NCBI GenBank assembly: GCA_024635735.1
Contig: JAGXII010000005.1
Coordinates: 1 to 16,858, forward strand
Direction: 5' to 3'
DNA: 16,858 nt
Source of the DNA: Christiangramia sp.
GTDB taxonomy: Bacteria; Bacteroidota; Bacteroidia; Flavobacteriales; Flavobacteriaceae
In this document: positions 1 through 6,521 of the stretch, one piece after another
Numbering within the stretch: the stretch's first letter is position 1
How the letters are laid out: every line of letters begins with the position of its first letter
The notes under the pieces: generated by a model
Told to the model about the DNA's origin: nothing
Seen by the model: the letters and a program-made list of their open reading frames with translations, nothing else
Databases searched by the model: none
Program-made: the position numbers and the translations under genes

Positions 1-947
1 AAAGGGAAAACCGTATCCTGGAAGAAAAGGTGTCTCAACGTACGGCTCAATTGAAAAAAAGTATCCACGATCTTGAAAATACTCAGGCCCAGTTAATTCA
101 GTCTGAAAAAATGGCCAGTCTTGGTGAGCTCACCGCGGGGATTGCACATGAAATACAGAATCCCCTGAATTTCGTTAATAATTTTTCTGAAGTAAATTCA
201 GAATTGATCGAAGAATTAAAAAATGAAAAAAGCAAGGAGGATGTGCTCAGGGATAAAGAACTTGAAGACGAACTCCTTCATGATATCGCCGAAAATGAGA
301 AAAAAATACGGCATCATGGGCAGCGGGCAGATGCTATTGTAAAAGGAATGCTACAGCACAGCCGTAACAGTAGTGCCGAAAAAGAGCTTACCGATATCAA
401 TAAACTTGCAGATGAATATCTGAGGTTATCGTATCACGGCCTGCGCGCAAAGGATAAAACCTTCAATGCAAGCATGAAGACCGATTTTGATGAATCCCTG
501 CCAAAGGTATATGTAGCTCCACAGGATATAGGTCGTGTGATCCTCAATTTAATAAACAATGCTTTTTATGCCGTAACGGAGAAAAAAAGAACTCTTAAGG
601 ATGGTGATTATGAACCCACGGTAATGGTGAGTACAGAAAAAGATGGGAAGTACATCAATATTAATATCATAGATAATGGTAATGGAATTTCGGCTGAGGA
701 TCAGGCAAAGATCTTTCAGCCATTTTTCACTACCAAACCTAGTGGACAGGGAACCGGGCTGGGGCTGTCGCTTTCCTATGATATCATTAAAACCCATGGT
801 GGAATTTTAAAATTAAAAACCCATCAGGGGGTGCCGGTTACTCCCAATGGAAATCCTGATGAAATTATTGAAGAAGGAACCACATTCACTATTCAGTTGC
901 CTTTGAGCCTGAATGGAAAGATGAAGGAGAATAAGCAATCAAAATAA
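1..947 (+). CDS. Sensor histidine kinase, 3' part (5' end outside window)
   Basis: This is the catalytic end of a two-component sensor kinase, which autophosphorylates on His and passes the phosphate to a response regulator. The frame is open to the left edge (first full codon at 3), so the sensing part is missing; the GTG at 30 is internal to a coiled coil rather than a real start. A coiled coil (about 3-110) leads to the H box GELTAGIAHEIQNPLNFVNN, with the phospho-acceptor His codon at 147-149. The ATP-binding domain follows, with an N box (RVILNLINNAFYAV), a G1 box (IDNGNGIS), an F box (FQPFFTTKP) and a G2 box (GQGTGLGLSLS). The HEIQNPLNFVNN type is common in Bacteroidota kinases with large N-terminal sensor regions. 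It ends 12 bases before a receiver gene, so it probably signals to the two receivers downstream. Kinase identity is firm; its signal cannot be seen. Confidence 0.95.
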   Translation, partial: RENRILEEKVSQRTAQLKKSIHDLENTQAQLIQSEKMASLGELTAGIAHEIQNPLNFVNNFSEVNSELIEELKNEKSKEDVLRDKELEDELLHDIAENEKKIRHHGQRADAIVKGMLQHSRNSSAEKELTDINKLADEYLRLSYHGLRAKDKTFNASMKTDFDESLPKVYVAPQDIGRVILNLINNAFYAVTEKKRTLKDGDYEPTVMVSTEKDGKYININIIDNGNGISAEDQAKIFQPFFTTKPSGQGTGLGLSLSYDIIKTHGGILKLKTHQGVPVTPNGNPDEIIEEGTTFTIQLPLSLNGKMKENKQSK

Positions 948-959
948 AACTGAAAGAAC

Positions 960-1334
960 ATGAAAATATTGGTGGTAGATGATGAAAAAGACATGGAGGC
1001 ACTTTTTCGTCAAAAGTTCCGAAGGGATATTAAAAACAGGCATCTGCAGCTATTTTTTGCTTTTTCAGGAAAAGAAGCGATGAAAATCTTACGGGAAAAA
1101 GATCCACCGGAAGTGATGTATGTGCTCTCCGATATCAACATGCCCGGGATGACGGGGATTGAATTGCTTAAAGAGATCAAGGCCCTTTACCCGGGCATGA
1201 TGGTGAGCATGATATCGGCTTATGGGGACCATGAAAATTATAATAATGCGATCAAATCTGGGGCTAAACAGTTTTTCACAAAGCCTATAAATTTTGATTC
1301 GCTTAGGGAGGAAATAAATGCAATTATGAATTAA
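960..1334 (+). CDS. Stand-alone receiver (REC) response regulator
   Basis: A single receiver domain of 124 residues with no output domain. It carries the acidic pair D7/D8, the phospho-acceptor D58 in VLSDINMPGM, S86 in the SAYGD motif and the conserved K108 in FFTKPINF, so it should be phosphorylatable. It starts 12 bases after the kinase stop and is probably co-transcribed with it. The receiver of the next gene is a close paralogue: both share QKFR, VLSDINMP, SAYGD and TKPINF with almost the same spacing, which suggests a duplication inside the operon. Single-domain receivers act as phosphorelay intermediates, phosphate sinks or protein-interaction switches. Which applies here cannot be read from the sequence, but competition with or relay to the cyclase receiver is plausible. 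Confidence 0.93.
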   Translation: MKILVVDDEKDMEALFRQKFRRDIKNRHLQLFFAFSGKEAMKILREKDPPEVMYVLSDINMPGMTGIELLKEIKALYPGMMVSMISAYGDHENYNNAIKSGAKQFFTKPINFDSLREEINAIMN

Positions 1335-1426
1335 CTTTTAAACGATTTAAAGACGGTGCCGGGACAAAACTTTGGGCTTACGGCATTTGTTTGAAAAGCA
1401 AGTTTAAATAAAGAAAAATATATACT

Positions 1427-2470
1427 ATGGCTAAAATTCTGGTAGTAGACGATGAGGCAGATCTTGAGGTTCTGATAAAACAGAAATTCCGGAAAAAGAT
1501 CCGGGACAAGGAGTATGAATTCCGTTTTGCGATCAATGGAAAGGATGCCTTGCAAAAGATTTCTGAAGATCCCGATGTGGATATTGTGCTTAGTGACATT
1601 AATATGCCTGAAATGGACGGGCTTACTTTATTGAGCAAACTTAGTGAATTGAGTCCGCTTATAAAGTCGGTAATCGTTTCGGCGTACGGCGATATGGATA
1701 ACATTCGTACGGCCATGAACAGGGGGGCCTTCGATTTTGTGACCAAACCTATTAACTTTGAGGATCTTACTATCACCGTTGAGAGAACGCTTAAACACGC
1801 CAATCATCTAAAGGAAACCTTACGTGCGATCAAAGAGAATAATATCCTGAAAATGTACGTGGATGAAACTGTTCTTAATTTTATGAATAGCCGGGAATAT
1901 GAGTCGTCTATTATGGAAAATGAGACTATTGAAGCTACGGTAGTTTTTATAGACATGTGCGGTTTTACCAGGATTAGCGAAACTGCACCTCCAAATACCG
2001 TGGTCTCCCTTATTAATAATTATTTTGATGTTATGGTAAAAGAAATTATGGATCAGGATGGTTTTATTGATAAATTTATAGGAGATGCCGTGATGGCGGT
2101 TTTCCGGGGAGATTATCATTTGGACAGAGCTATCGATGCGGCACTCGCGGTTCGGAATAAAATAAGTAAACTTCCCGTTCCCGATGATGGAAAGGAGAAT
2201 TTCCAGCCTAAAGTATCAATAGGTATAAAGAGCGGGGAAATGATTTCAGGGAATATAGGTTCTGCCAGTTTAAGAAGGCTGGATTATACGGTGATTGGTG
2301 ATACGGTTAATACCGCAGCCCGCTTACAGGATGCTGCAAAAGAAAACCAGATCGTCATTTCCGAAAGCTGCTATGAGAAAGTAAAAGAATCATTTAAATG
2401 CAAAAAAATAGGAGAAATAAATATGAAAAATAAAGCCAAGCCTTTAACAGCCTATGAGGTAATTGAATAA
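1427..2470 (+). CDS. REC-adenylate/guanylate cyclase (class III) response regulator
   Basis: A response regulator whose output is synthesis of a cyclic nucleotide. Residues 1-125 are a receiver domain (acidic pair in VVDDE, phospho-acceptor D57 in VLSDINMPEM, K107 in TKPINF). A helical linker (about 125-165) joins a class III cyclase domain (about 168-347). Metal-binding Asp are D176 (FIDMCGF) and D220 (KFIGDAVMAVF); the purine-selecting residues of adenylate cyclases appear to be K216 and D286 (LDYTVIGDTVN); transition-state residues N295 and R299 (NTAARL) are present. All catalytic positions are therefore intact and the product is predicted to be cAMP, with cGMP less likely. Class III cyclases work as homodimers, so phosphorylation of the receiver could drive dimerisation. 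It lies 92 bases after the stand-alone receiver and 20 bases before the PycTM-like membrane gene. Domain calls are firm; the nucleotide product is inferred. Confidence 0.93.
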   Translation: MAKILVVDDEADLEVLIKQKFRKKIRDKEYEFRFAINGKDALQKISEDPDVDIVLSDINMPEMDGLTLLSKLSELSPLIKSVIVSAYGDMDNIRTAMNRGAFDFVTKPINFEDLTITVERTLKHANHLKETLRAIKENNILKMYVDETVLNFMNSREYESSIMENETIEATVVFIDMCGFTRISETAPPNTVVSLINNYFDVMVKEIMDQDGFIDKFIGDAVMAVFRGDYHLDRAIDAALAVRNKISKLPVPDDGKENFQPKVSIGIKSGEMISGNIGSASLRRLDYTVIGDTVNTAARLQDAAKENQIVISESCYEKVKESFKCKKIGEINMKNKAKPLTAYEVIE

Positions 2471-2490
2471 CTTAAAAACATTAATAGTCC

Positions 2491-3054
2491 ATGGAAAATA
2501 CTGAAGAAGAAATAAAGGTAGCACCACATGTAAAAAATAAACATACAGATGATCTTATTGACCATTATTGGGGTAGTATAAGCTATGTAGCTTCGCTTAT
2601 TAAGGCATCTGAACTAAAAGCAGGTTTAATTCTTTCCTTTTTCGGGATACTGCTCAATTTTATTTATCCGAATTTAGATGCGGTGGTAAGCCATTTTGAG
2701 AATGTACTTGTAATAGATATATTATTAGGTTTGTGGTTCCTGTCTACTGTAATGTCTATTTACTACAGTATTCGGTGTTTTATGCCACGTATCGAGGCTA
2801 AGTATGAGAAGAATATCTTTTTCTTTGGAGATGTAATCACAAAATTTGGAGGTATTAAGGATTTTGCGAGAACTTTCTATAAAATAAGTCTGGATGAGGA
2901 TCAGCTATTCGATCATCTTGGGCAGCAGATATTTATAAACTCTAAAATCGCTTCCTTAAAATTTAAAAACGTGAACAAAGCCCTTAAGTTCCTTGCCCTG
3001 GGCCTTTTAATTATGCTGGTCATCACGATTTATTACGTTATCACTTCCTTTTAA
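2491..3054 (+). CDS. PycTM-like (DUF5706) membrane effector protein
   Basis: A 187-residue membrane protein that matches my memory of the Pycsar effector family PycTM (formerly DUF5706). The features are a soluble N-terminus, a helix ASELKAGLILSFFGILLNFI where the family has an ADxKAG helix entering the first membrane segment (about 43-62), and a second membrane segment (about 72-97) followed by RCFMPR. Next come NIFFFGDV, then FDHLGQQIFINSKIASLKF, the family's LxxQI-xxSKIxxxKF signature, and a third hydrophobic segment (about 165-185). In Pycsar antiphage systems, PycTM proteins are activated by a cyclic nucleotide made by a neighbouring cyclase and damage the inner membrane. Here the gene starts 20 bases after a receiver-controlled cyclase, so it is the natural receiver of that signal. 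Whether it causes cell death or performs ordinary signalling is unknown. The family call comes from pattern recognition, not from a profile search. Confidence 0.8.
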   Translation: MENTEEEIKVAPHVKNKHTDDLIDHYWGSISYVASLIKASELKAGLILSFFGILLNFIYPNLDAVVSHFENVLVIDILLGLWFLSTVMSIYYSIRCFMPRIEAKYEKNIFFFGDVITKFGGIKDFARTFYKISLDEDQLFDHLGQQIFINSKIASLKFKNVNKALKFLALGLLIMLVITIYYVITSF

Positions 3055-3099
3055 AAGGGATGAATAAGAATTATTGAATATTAATTAAAATATGTACTC

Positions 3100-3291
3100 A
3101 TGGGAATATTCTGGGATCTTTTACAGGAAGACGAATTAAAAAAGCAGCAACAACAGGCCGATGGTCTGGAAGAGCGTGTGGAACTACTCGAGACAGAATT
3201 GGCTCAAACAAAAACGCTATTAAGAAAAACGCTGGAAGTGCTGGAAAAACATGTTCAGGTAGATATAGATGGTGATGGGCATTTGGGCTAG
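3100..3291 (+). CDS. Small coiled-coil protein with EF-hand-like C-terminus
   Basis: A 63-residue soluble protein. It starts MGIFWDLLQEDEL, continues as a charged heptad-like coiled coil from about 20 to 55 (EERVELLETELAQTKTLL), and ends VDIDGDGHLG. The ending has the first half of an EF-hand or dockerin calcium loop (D-x-D-x-D-G), but the chain stops before the Glu that would complete the twelve-residue loop. Short proteins of this shape occur in other Flavobacteriia as I recall, always without an assigned function. It lies 45 bases after the PycTM-like gene on the same strand and is the last gene before a convergent one, so it is probably the final gene of the signalling operon. A role as adaptor, or as regulator of the membrane effector by coiled-coil contact, is only a guess from position. 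Confidence 0.75.
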   Translation: MGIFWDLLQEDELKKQQQQADGLEERVELLETELAQTKTLLRKTLEVLEKHVQVDIDGDGHLG

Positions 3292-3300
3292 CACCCTTAT

Positions 3301-4359
3301 TTATTTTTCCCTGGCTCTGGCTATGATATACTGATCAAAATTCTTATCATCGGCGATGATCTCAAAAAATTCCTTTAGAAATTTCTGAGATTTCTCGTAT
3401 TCGTATTCATTTTCAAAATAAGGCTCTACACTGGCGATGATCTGCATATACCGATCTTCATTTTGTAAAAATTCACGGCGCACCTGATCAAAAATTGCCC
3501 TGTCCCTTTTATAACCTCTGAAATATCTTTCGGTAACGCTATTGATGGGTAATTTTTCATTCTGGATTGTTGACACCACTCCATAAGAGGGATCTACAAG
3601 TCCCGCCATATCAAAGTCATAAGGGATGGGAATTATTTTCCCTTTAAAGAACAGAAGTTTTCCATTATGTCTATAGGCATTGGAAAAATCGGTATTGCCA
3701 ATCATAAATTGAAAAAAGTCGTTTCTAACCGAGTTGAGGTCATCCTGCGCCAGAGGATGCACAAAGCGTTTTATTTCGTTCGCATCGTACCTGTCGGCAA
3801 CTTCATCTATATCTTCAATAAAAAATCCTTTTACCAGATGTTCCTTGAGCTTATTTCTTTTCTCTTCCCCTAAAGTAACCTCCAGTAACCGCGTTTTAAA
3901 GTGAAACGGACTCACTAGCTCATACAGTTTATAGGCAAGATATTCCTCGATCACATTGTCATTATTACTGCCATAGGTGAAACATGGCAATACCATTTTG
4001 AGTTTTTTATCTTTTTCAAAAAGCGTATTCTTCCTTTCAAATTTTTTGATTTTAATTTTTAACGGAGGATAATAACAATTTTTGAGTCTGAAATTGCCCC
4101 GTACTCTAATCTCGACGTCCAGAGAATCCCAGCTGTCATTTTCCAGAAAGTACATCCTGGAATCCATATATGTACTGTCATTTGTAATAGATCTAATCTC
4201 TTTTATAGAGAAACTAAGACTAACGGGGAGGATATTATTTGAAAGAAAAAGAGGGTTGGTTTTGTCGAATTCGTATTCCTTAGTAACTTCTTGAGAATTA
4301 GAAATGTGCGTGGTTGTTAGAAAGAGCAGTAATAGAAAATATAGTACTTGCTTTTTCAT
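3301..4359 (-). CDS. Secreted CotH-kinase-like protein
   Basis: A 352-residue exported protein with a type I signal peptide (about 1-22, MKKQVLYFLLLLFLTTTHIS) and a predicted mature start at the Gln of NSQEV. The pattern resembles the CotH family, secreted proteins with an atypical protein-kinase fold. It shows RVRGNF at 85-90 followed by a Lys-rich strand (PPLKIKIKK), KLKMVLPC at 119-126, and a helix EEYLAYKLYELVS. These are followed by FQFMIGNTDFS at 216-226 with HNGKLLFF and IPIPYDFDMAGLVDPSYG at 243-260, where the last Asp-rich motif sits at the usual metal-binding position. Bacterial CotH phosphorylates a spore-coat protein, but this Bacteroidota branch has no known substrate. It is convergent with the signalling operon (9-base gap) and divergent from the bestrophin-like gene, with starts only about 21 bases apart, so their promoters must overlap coding DNA. 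Membership is moderate; export is firm. Confidence 0.7.
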   Translation of the reverse strand: MKKQVLYFLLLLFLTTTHISNSQEVTKEYEFDKTNPLFLSNNILPVSLSFSIKEIRSITNDSTYMDSRMYFLENDSWDSLDVEIRVRGNFRLKNCYYPPLKIKIKKFERKNTLFEKDKKLKMVLPCFTYGSNNDNVIEEYLAYKLYELVSPFHFKTRLLEVTLGEEKRNKLKEHLVKGFFIEDIDEVADRYDANEIKRFVHPLAQDDLNSVRNDFFQFMIGNTDFSNAYRHNGKLLFFKGKIIPIPYDFDMAGLVDPSYGVVSTIQNEKLPINSVTERYFRGYKRDRAIFDQVRREFLQNEDRYMQIIASVEPYFENEYEYEKSQKFLKEFFEIIADDKNFDQYIIARAREK

Positions 4360-4380
4360 TTCTTTATAGTTAGATTTATA

Positions 4381-5143
4381 ATGAATTTAAGAAATTTAAA
4401 TCATAAATCTTTATCTCTCCATAATAAATTTCAGGACCTGGATTACCCTGGCCGCCGCATTTATAATTACCTATCTCACCTACCGGTTTGAATTTGATTT
4501 TTCAGTAGATCTTACCCTTCTAAGCATTGCAATAGTTTTTCCACTGGTCTTTAGTATAAGAGGTTCTTTTAGAAGAAGGGAAAAGGCCCTGCAGCATCTT
4601 AGTCAGTTTAGAAGTTCCTTAAAGACGCTTTATTATTTCATGATGAGCGATCCCGGTTTAAGTGATGAAGCTAAAAAGGAAATGCAGGACATTCTGCTGG
4701 AAATCAGTGAATCTGCCATGGAACATCTAAAATATAAAGACCGCCCAATAAAAGATCTGGACGAAACCATCAATAAGGTACAGCTATTTGTTATAGCCCA
4801 CAGGGAACAAATATCAAGAAAGATACGCGATCGTATTTTCAGGTTTATGAGTGATCTGCACGAGTCTATGGAAAATCTACATGCAATCAATATTCATAGA
4901 ACTCCGCAAAGTTTAAAGGCTTACTGCAAGTTATTCCTGTACCTATTTCCATTTATTTACGCGCCGGTAATTATTAATAATCTTGGAGCCGATTTCCCTC
5001 ATTTTGTTGCGTATGCAATAGTTTTATTGACAGAATTCATTCTCATCAGTCTTTATAATATCCAGGATCAGTTAGAGTATCCCTTCGATGATTATGGCGT
5101 GGACGATATTAATCTTGACGCCTTTAAATTAGATCGCAACTAG
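4381..5143 (+). CDS. Bestrophin-like membrane protein, apparent one-base frameshift near its start
   Basis: The main frame (4400-5143) has no ATG, GTG or TTG before the internal ATG at 4640, yet upstream codons clearly encode protein, including a membrane helix (ITLAAAFIITYLTYRF). The ATG at 4381 opens another frame reading MNLRNLNHKSLSLHNKF; dropping one T from the TTT at 4429-4431 joins it smoothly as NKFRTWITLAAAF. The joined protein is about 253 residues. It has two N-terminal hydrophobic segments, a long charged helical middle (FRRREKALQHLSQF onward), a C-terminal hydrophobic pair (LFLYLFPFIYAPVIINN and YAIVLLTEFILISLYNI) and the ending EYPFDDYGVDDINLDAF. The PF-x-DD-x-L ending and the RRREKAL motif suggest the bestrophin/UPF0187 anion-channel family. 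Alternatives are a non-standard ATT/ATA start or a real mutation. Family call moderate; the frame problem is directly visible. Confidence 0.65.
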
Positions 5144-5163
5144 CTATTCATAGGTTAGAATAG

Positions 5164-5218
5164 TGGCAAAACCCCGGAATTTTTAATATTTTTCAGAAAG
5201 TTTGTGGAATTTTTGCCA
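5164..5218. repeat. Inverted and direct repeat in the leader of the TerB-like gene
   Basis: The 209-base gap from 5144 to 5352 holds a perfect 8-base inverted repeat, TGGCAAAA at 5164-5171 and TTTTGCCA at 5211-5218, enclosing two copies of GGAATTTTT (5176-5184 and 5206-5214) spaced 30 bases apart, close to three helical turns. The layout would suit an operator or a hairpin in the leader. A weak promoter-like pair (TTG at 5232-5234 and TAGTTTAG at 5251-5258, spacing 16) lies just downstream; it is one base off the Bacteroidota -7 consensus and slightly too close. AT-rich DNA produces such matches by chance. Confidence 0.35.
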
Positions 5219-5352
5219 TATCTGTAAATCGTTGTTTCACAATTATTTACTAGTTTAGATGGTTGTTTTATTTTTAAAATAATTTGTCTTTTGAGGATGG
5301 GATATTCAGCCTTAATGCCGAAAAAAATAGTAAAATCAATCAAAAAAAAATT

Positions 5353-5688
5353 ATGGAAAACGAAAAAGACCACTGGACAAAAATTGAATTACAGATTTAT
5401 ATTTTAATGCTTTGTGCGAATGCAGATATGCAGGAAACCAAAGAGGAAATCGATATAATTAAATCTAAGGTAGATGACGAAACTTTTGCTAAGGTATATA
5501 AAGAATTTTGTGCAGATACTCAGGATGAAAGTTTGACCAAGATCGAAAAAAATATTGCGATACATCATTATTCTCATCGGGAGCTTAATCAAATTCGGAA
5601 AGAAATGAAGGAGGTTTTCTTTACCGACAAAAATTTTAAAATGATGGAGAGAAATCTTGAGCGTATATTGAATAATATGCTGTATTAA
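5353..5688 (+). CDS. TerB-like small helical protein
   Basis: A 111-residue protein, MENEKDHWTKIELQIYILML onward, all-helical and acidic. The layout resembles the TerB/TerB-like fold: a first helix with CANADMQETKEEIDIIK, a middle acidic helix, HHYSHRELNQIRKE, and a final helix EVFFTDKNFKMMERNLE. TerB-like proteins are small helical domains, some linked to tellurite or membrane stress and many of unknown function. An open frame also runs upstream to a TTG at 5284, but the ATG at 5353 is preferred because it follows an A-tract (5342-5350) typical of strong Bacteroidota translation starts and because the extra 23 residues look like noise. The next gene begins 20 bases after its stop, so the two may be co-transcribed. 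Function unknown. Confidence 0.75.
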   Translation: MENEKDHWTKIELQIYILMLCANADMQETKEEIDIIKSKVDDETFAKVYKEFCADTQDESLTKIEKNIAIHHYSHRELNQIRKEMKEVFFTDKNFKMMERNLERILNNMLY

Positions 5689-5708
5689 GTTTTTTTCCAG
5701 AAATCTGA

Positions 5709-6509
5709 ATGCTAAAATTCTTCAGAAATATTCGCCACAATTTAGCTGCTCATAATCGTTTCAGGAATTATACACTGTATGCATTGGGAGAGATTATTCT
5801 GGTAGTAATAGGAATCCTGATAGCCCTTCAAATAAATAACTGGAATGAATCCCGAAAGGAAAGGAAACGGGAAAAAATGTATCTGGAATCACTGCAATCA
5901 GATTTGCAGGAATCTCAATCGGAACTTAGAAGAGTAATCAAAAAGACCGATACCATTGCCACTAATCAGCTTCTGGATTACTCTATAGATGCCTTTCAAA
6001 TGCCAGCAGCCCGTGTATTCGACAGTCTTATATTGAAAACATTCGGGTATACTATTGCGATGACCAATGAAGGGAAGATTAATGATATTAGCGGTTCAGG
6101 CGACCTCAAAGTGATTCGCAATGATAGTTTAAGGCGAATGATAGCCTCCTGGAATGCCGGGTTTAAAATGATAAGAGAAAGAGAAGATTTGCTCAAGGAA
6201 GCATTCGACAAGAATCGGAATTACCTGGATAGGCAAATAGACCTTTTTAACCTGAGACTGGATAAAAACCTGATGGATGAAGAAACGCGAAAATATATTG
6301 TAAACAATAATGAATACCGGAACAGGTTTATAGACCTTATAAGGAATGCAATGTATACAGGAATAAGATCAGCAGCCTGGATACCATGCTCGCGATTACC
6401 CGTAAGGAACTCAAAATTTTTTGATCTAAATAAAATCCGGGAAATTGGTGAATTGATACCTGTTCATCAATTTTCAGTAACTTCGAGTGATTTTTTTAAT
6501 CTTCGTTAA
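5709..6509 (+). CDS. DUF6090-family membrane protein, frameshifted 3' end
   Basis: The N-terminus (MLKFFRNIRHNLAAHNRFRN, then one membrane helix GEIILVVIGILIALQINNWN) is the hallmark of DUF6090, a Bacteroidota-specific single-pass membrane family of unknown role. The helix is followed by a long charged helical domain exposed to the periplasm or cytoplasm. Family members end near ...MYTGNKISSLDTMLAITRKELKIF, and exactly that reading appears in the neighbouring frame from 6362 to a TGA at 6422-6424. The annotated frame diverges at MYTG and appends about 48 residues of unrelated sequence (IRSAAWIPCSRL onward) to a stop at 6507-6509. One missing base, most likely an A around 6361-6363, explains it, so the intact gene would be 5709-6424. 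The shift is either a sequencing error or a recent mutation; the product may tolerate it because only the tail changes. Confidence 0.88.
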   Translation: MLKFFRNIRHNLAAHNRFRNYTLYALGEIILVVIGILIALQINNWNESRKERKREKMYLESLQSDLQESQSELRRVIKKTDTIATNQLLDYSIDAFQMPAARVFDSLILKTFGYTIAMTNEGKINDISGSGDLKVIRNDSLRRMIASWNAGFKMIREREDLLKEAFDKNRNYLDRQIDLFNLRLDKNLMDEETRKYIVNNNEYRNRFIDLIRNAMYTGIRSAAWIPCSRLPVRNSKFFDLNKIREIGELIPVHQFSVTSSDFFNLR

Positions 6510-6521
6510 TTTTAAATTTCT

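Noticed and set aside
1335..1426. Promoter or terminator in the 92-base gap between the two receivers
   Set aside because: Only weak matches were seen (TAACTTTT at 1332-1339 without a -33 partner; a 5-base TGCCG/CGGCA pair with a long loop).
1378..1803. A 141-codon minus-strand frame over the cyclase receiver domain
   Set aside because: The plus-strand frame has all receiver motifs; the minus frame is Ser-rich with no recognisable pattern.
1427..2470. Uridylate or cytidylate cyclase (PycC) identity
   Set aside because: Both adenine-selecting residues appear present, so a purine cyclase is the better call despite the PycTM-like neighbour.
5284..5352. A TTG-started N-terminal extension of the TerB-like protein
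   Set aside because: The ATG at 5353 follows an A-tract and begins the family-like sequence; the added residues are polar low-complexity sequence.
6450..6497. Intrinsic terminator after the DUF6090 gene
   Set aside because: A small AT stem (6450-6457 with 6466-6473) exists, but the T-run (6490-6497) begins 16 bases after it, too far for a normal terminator.
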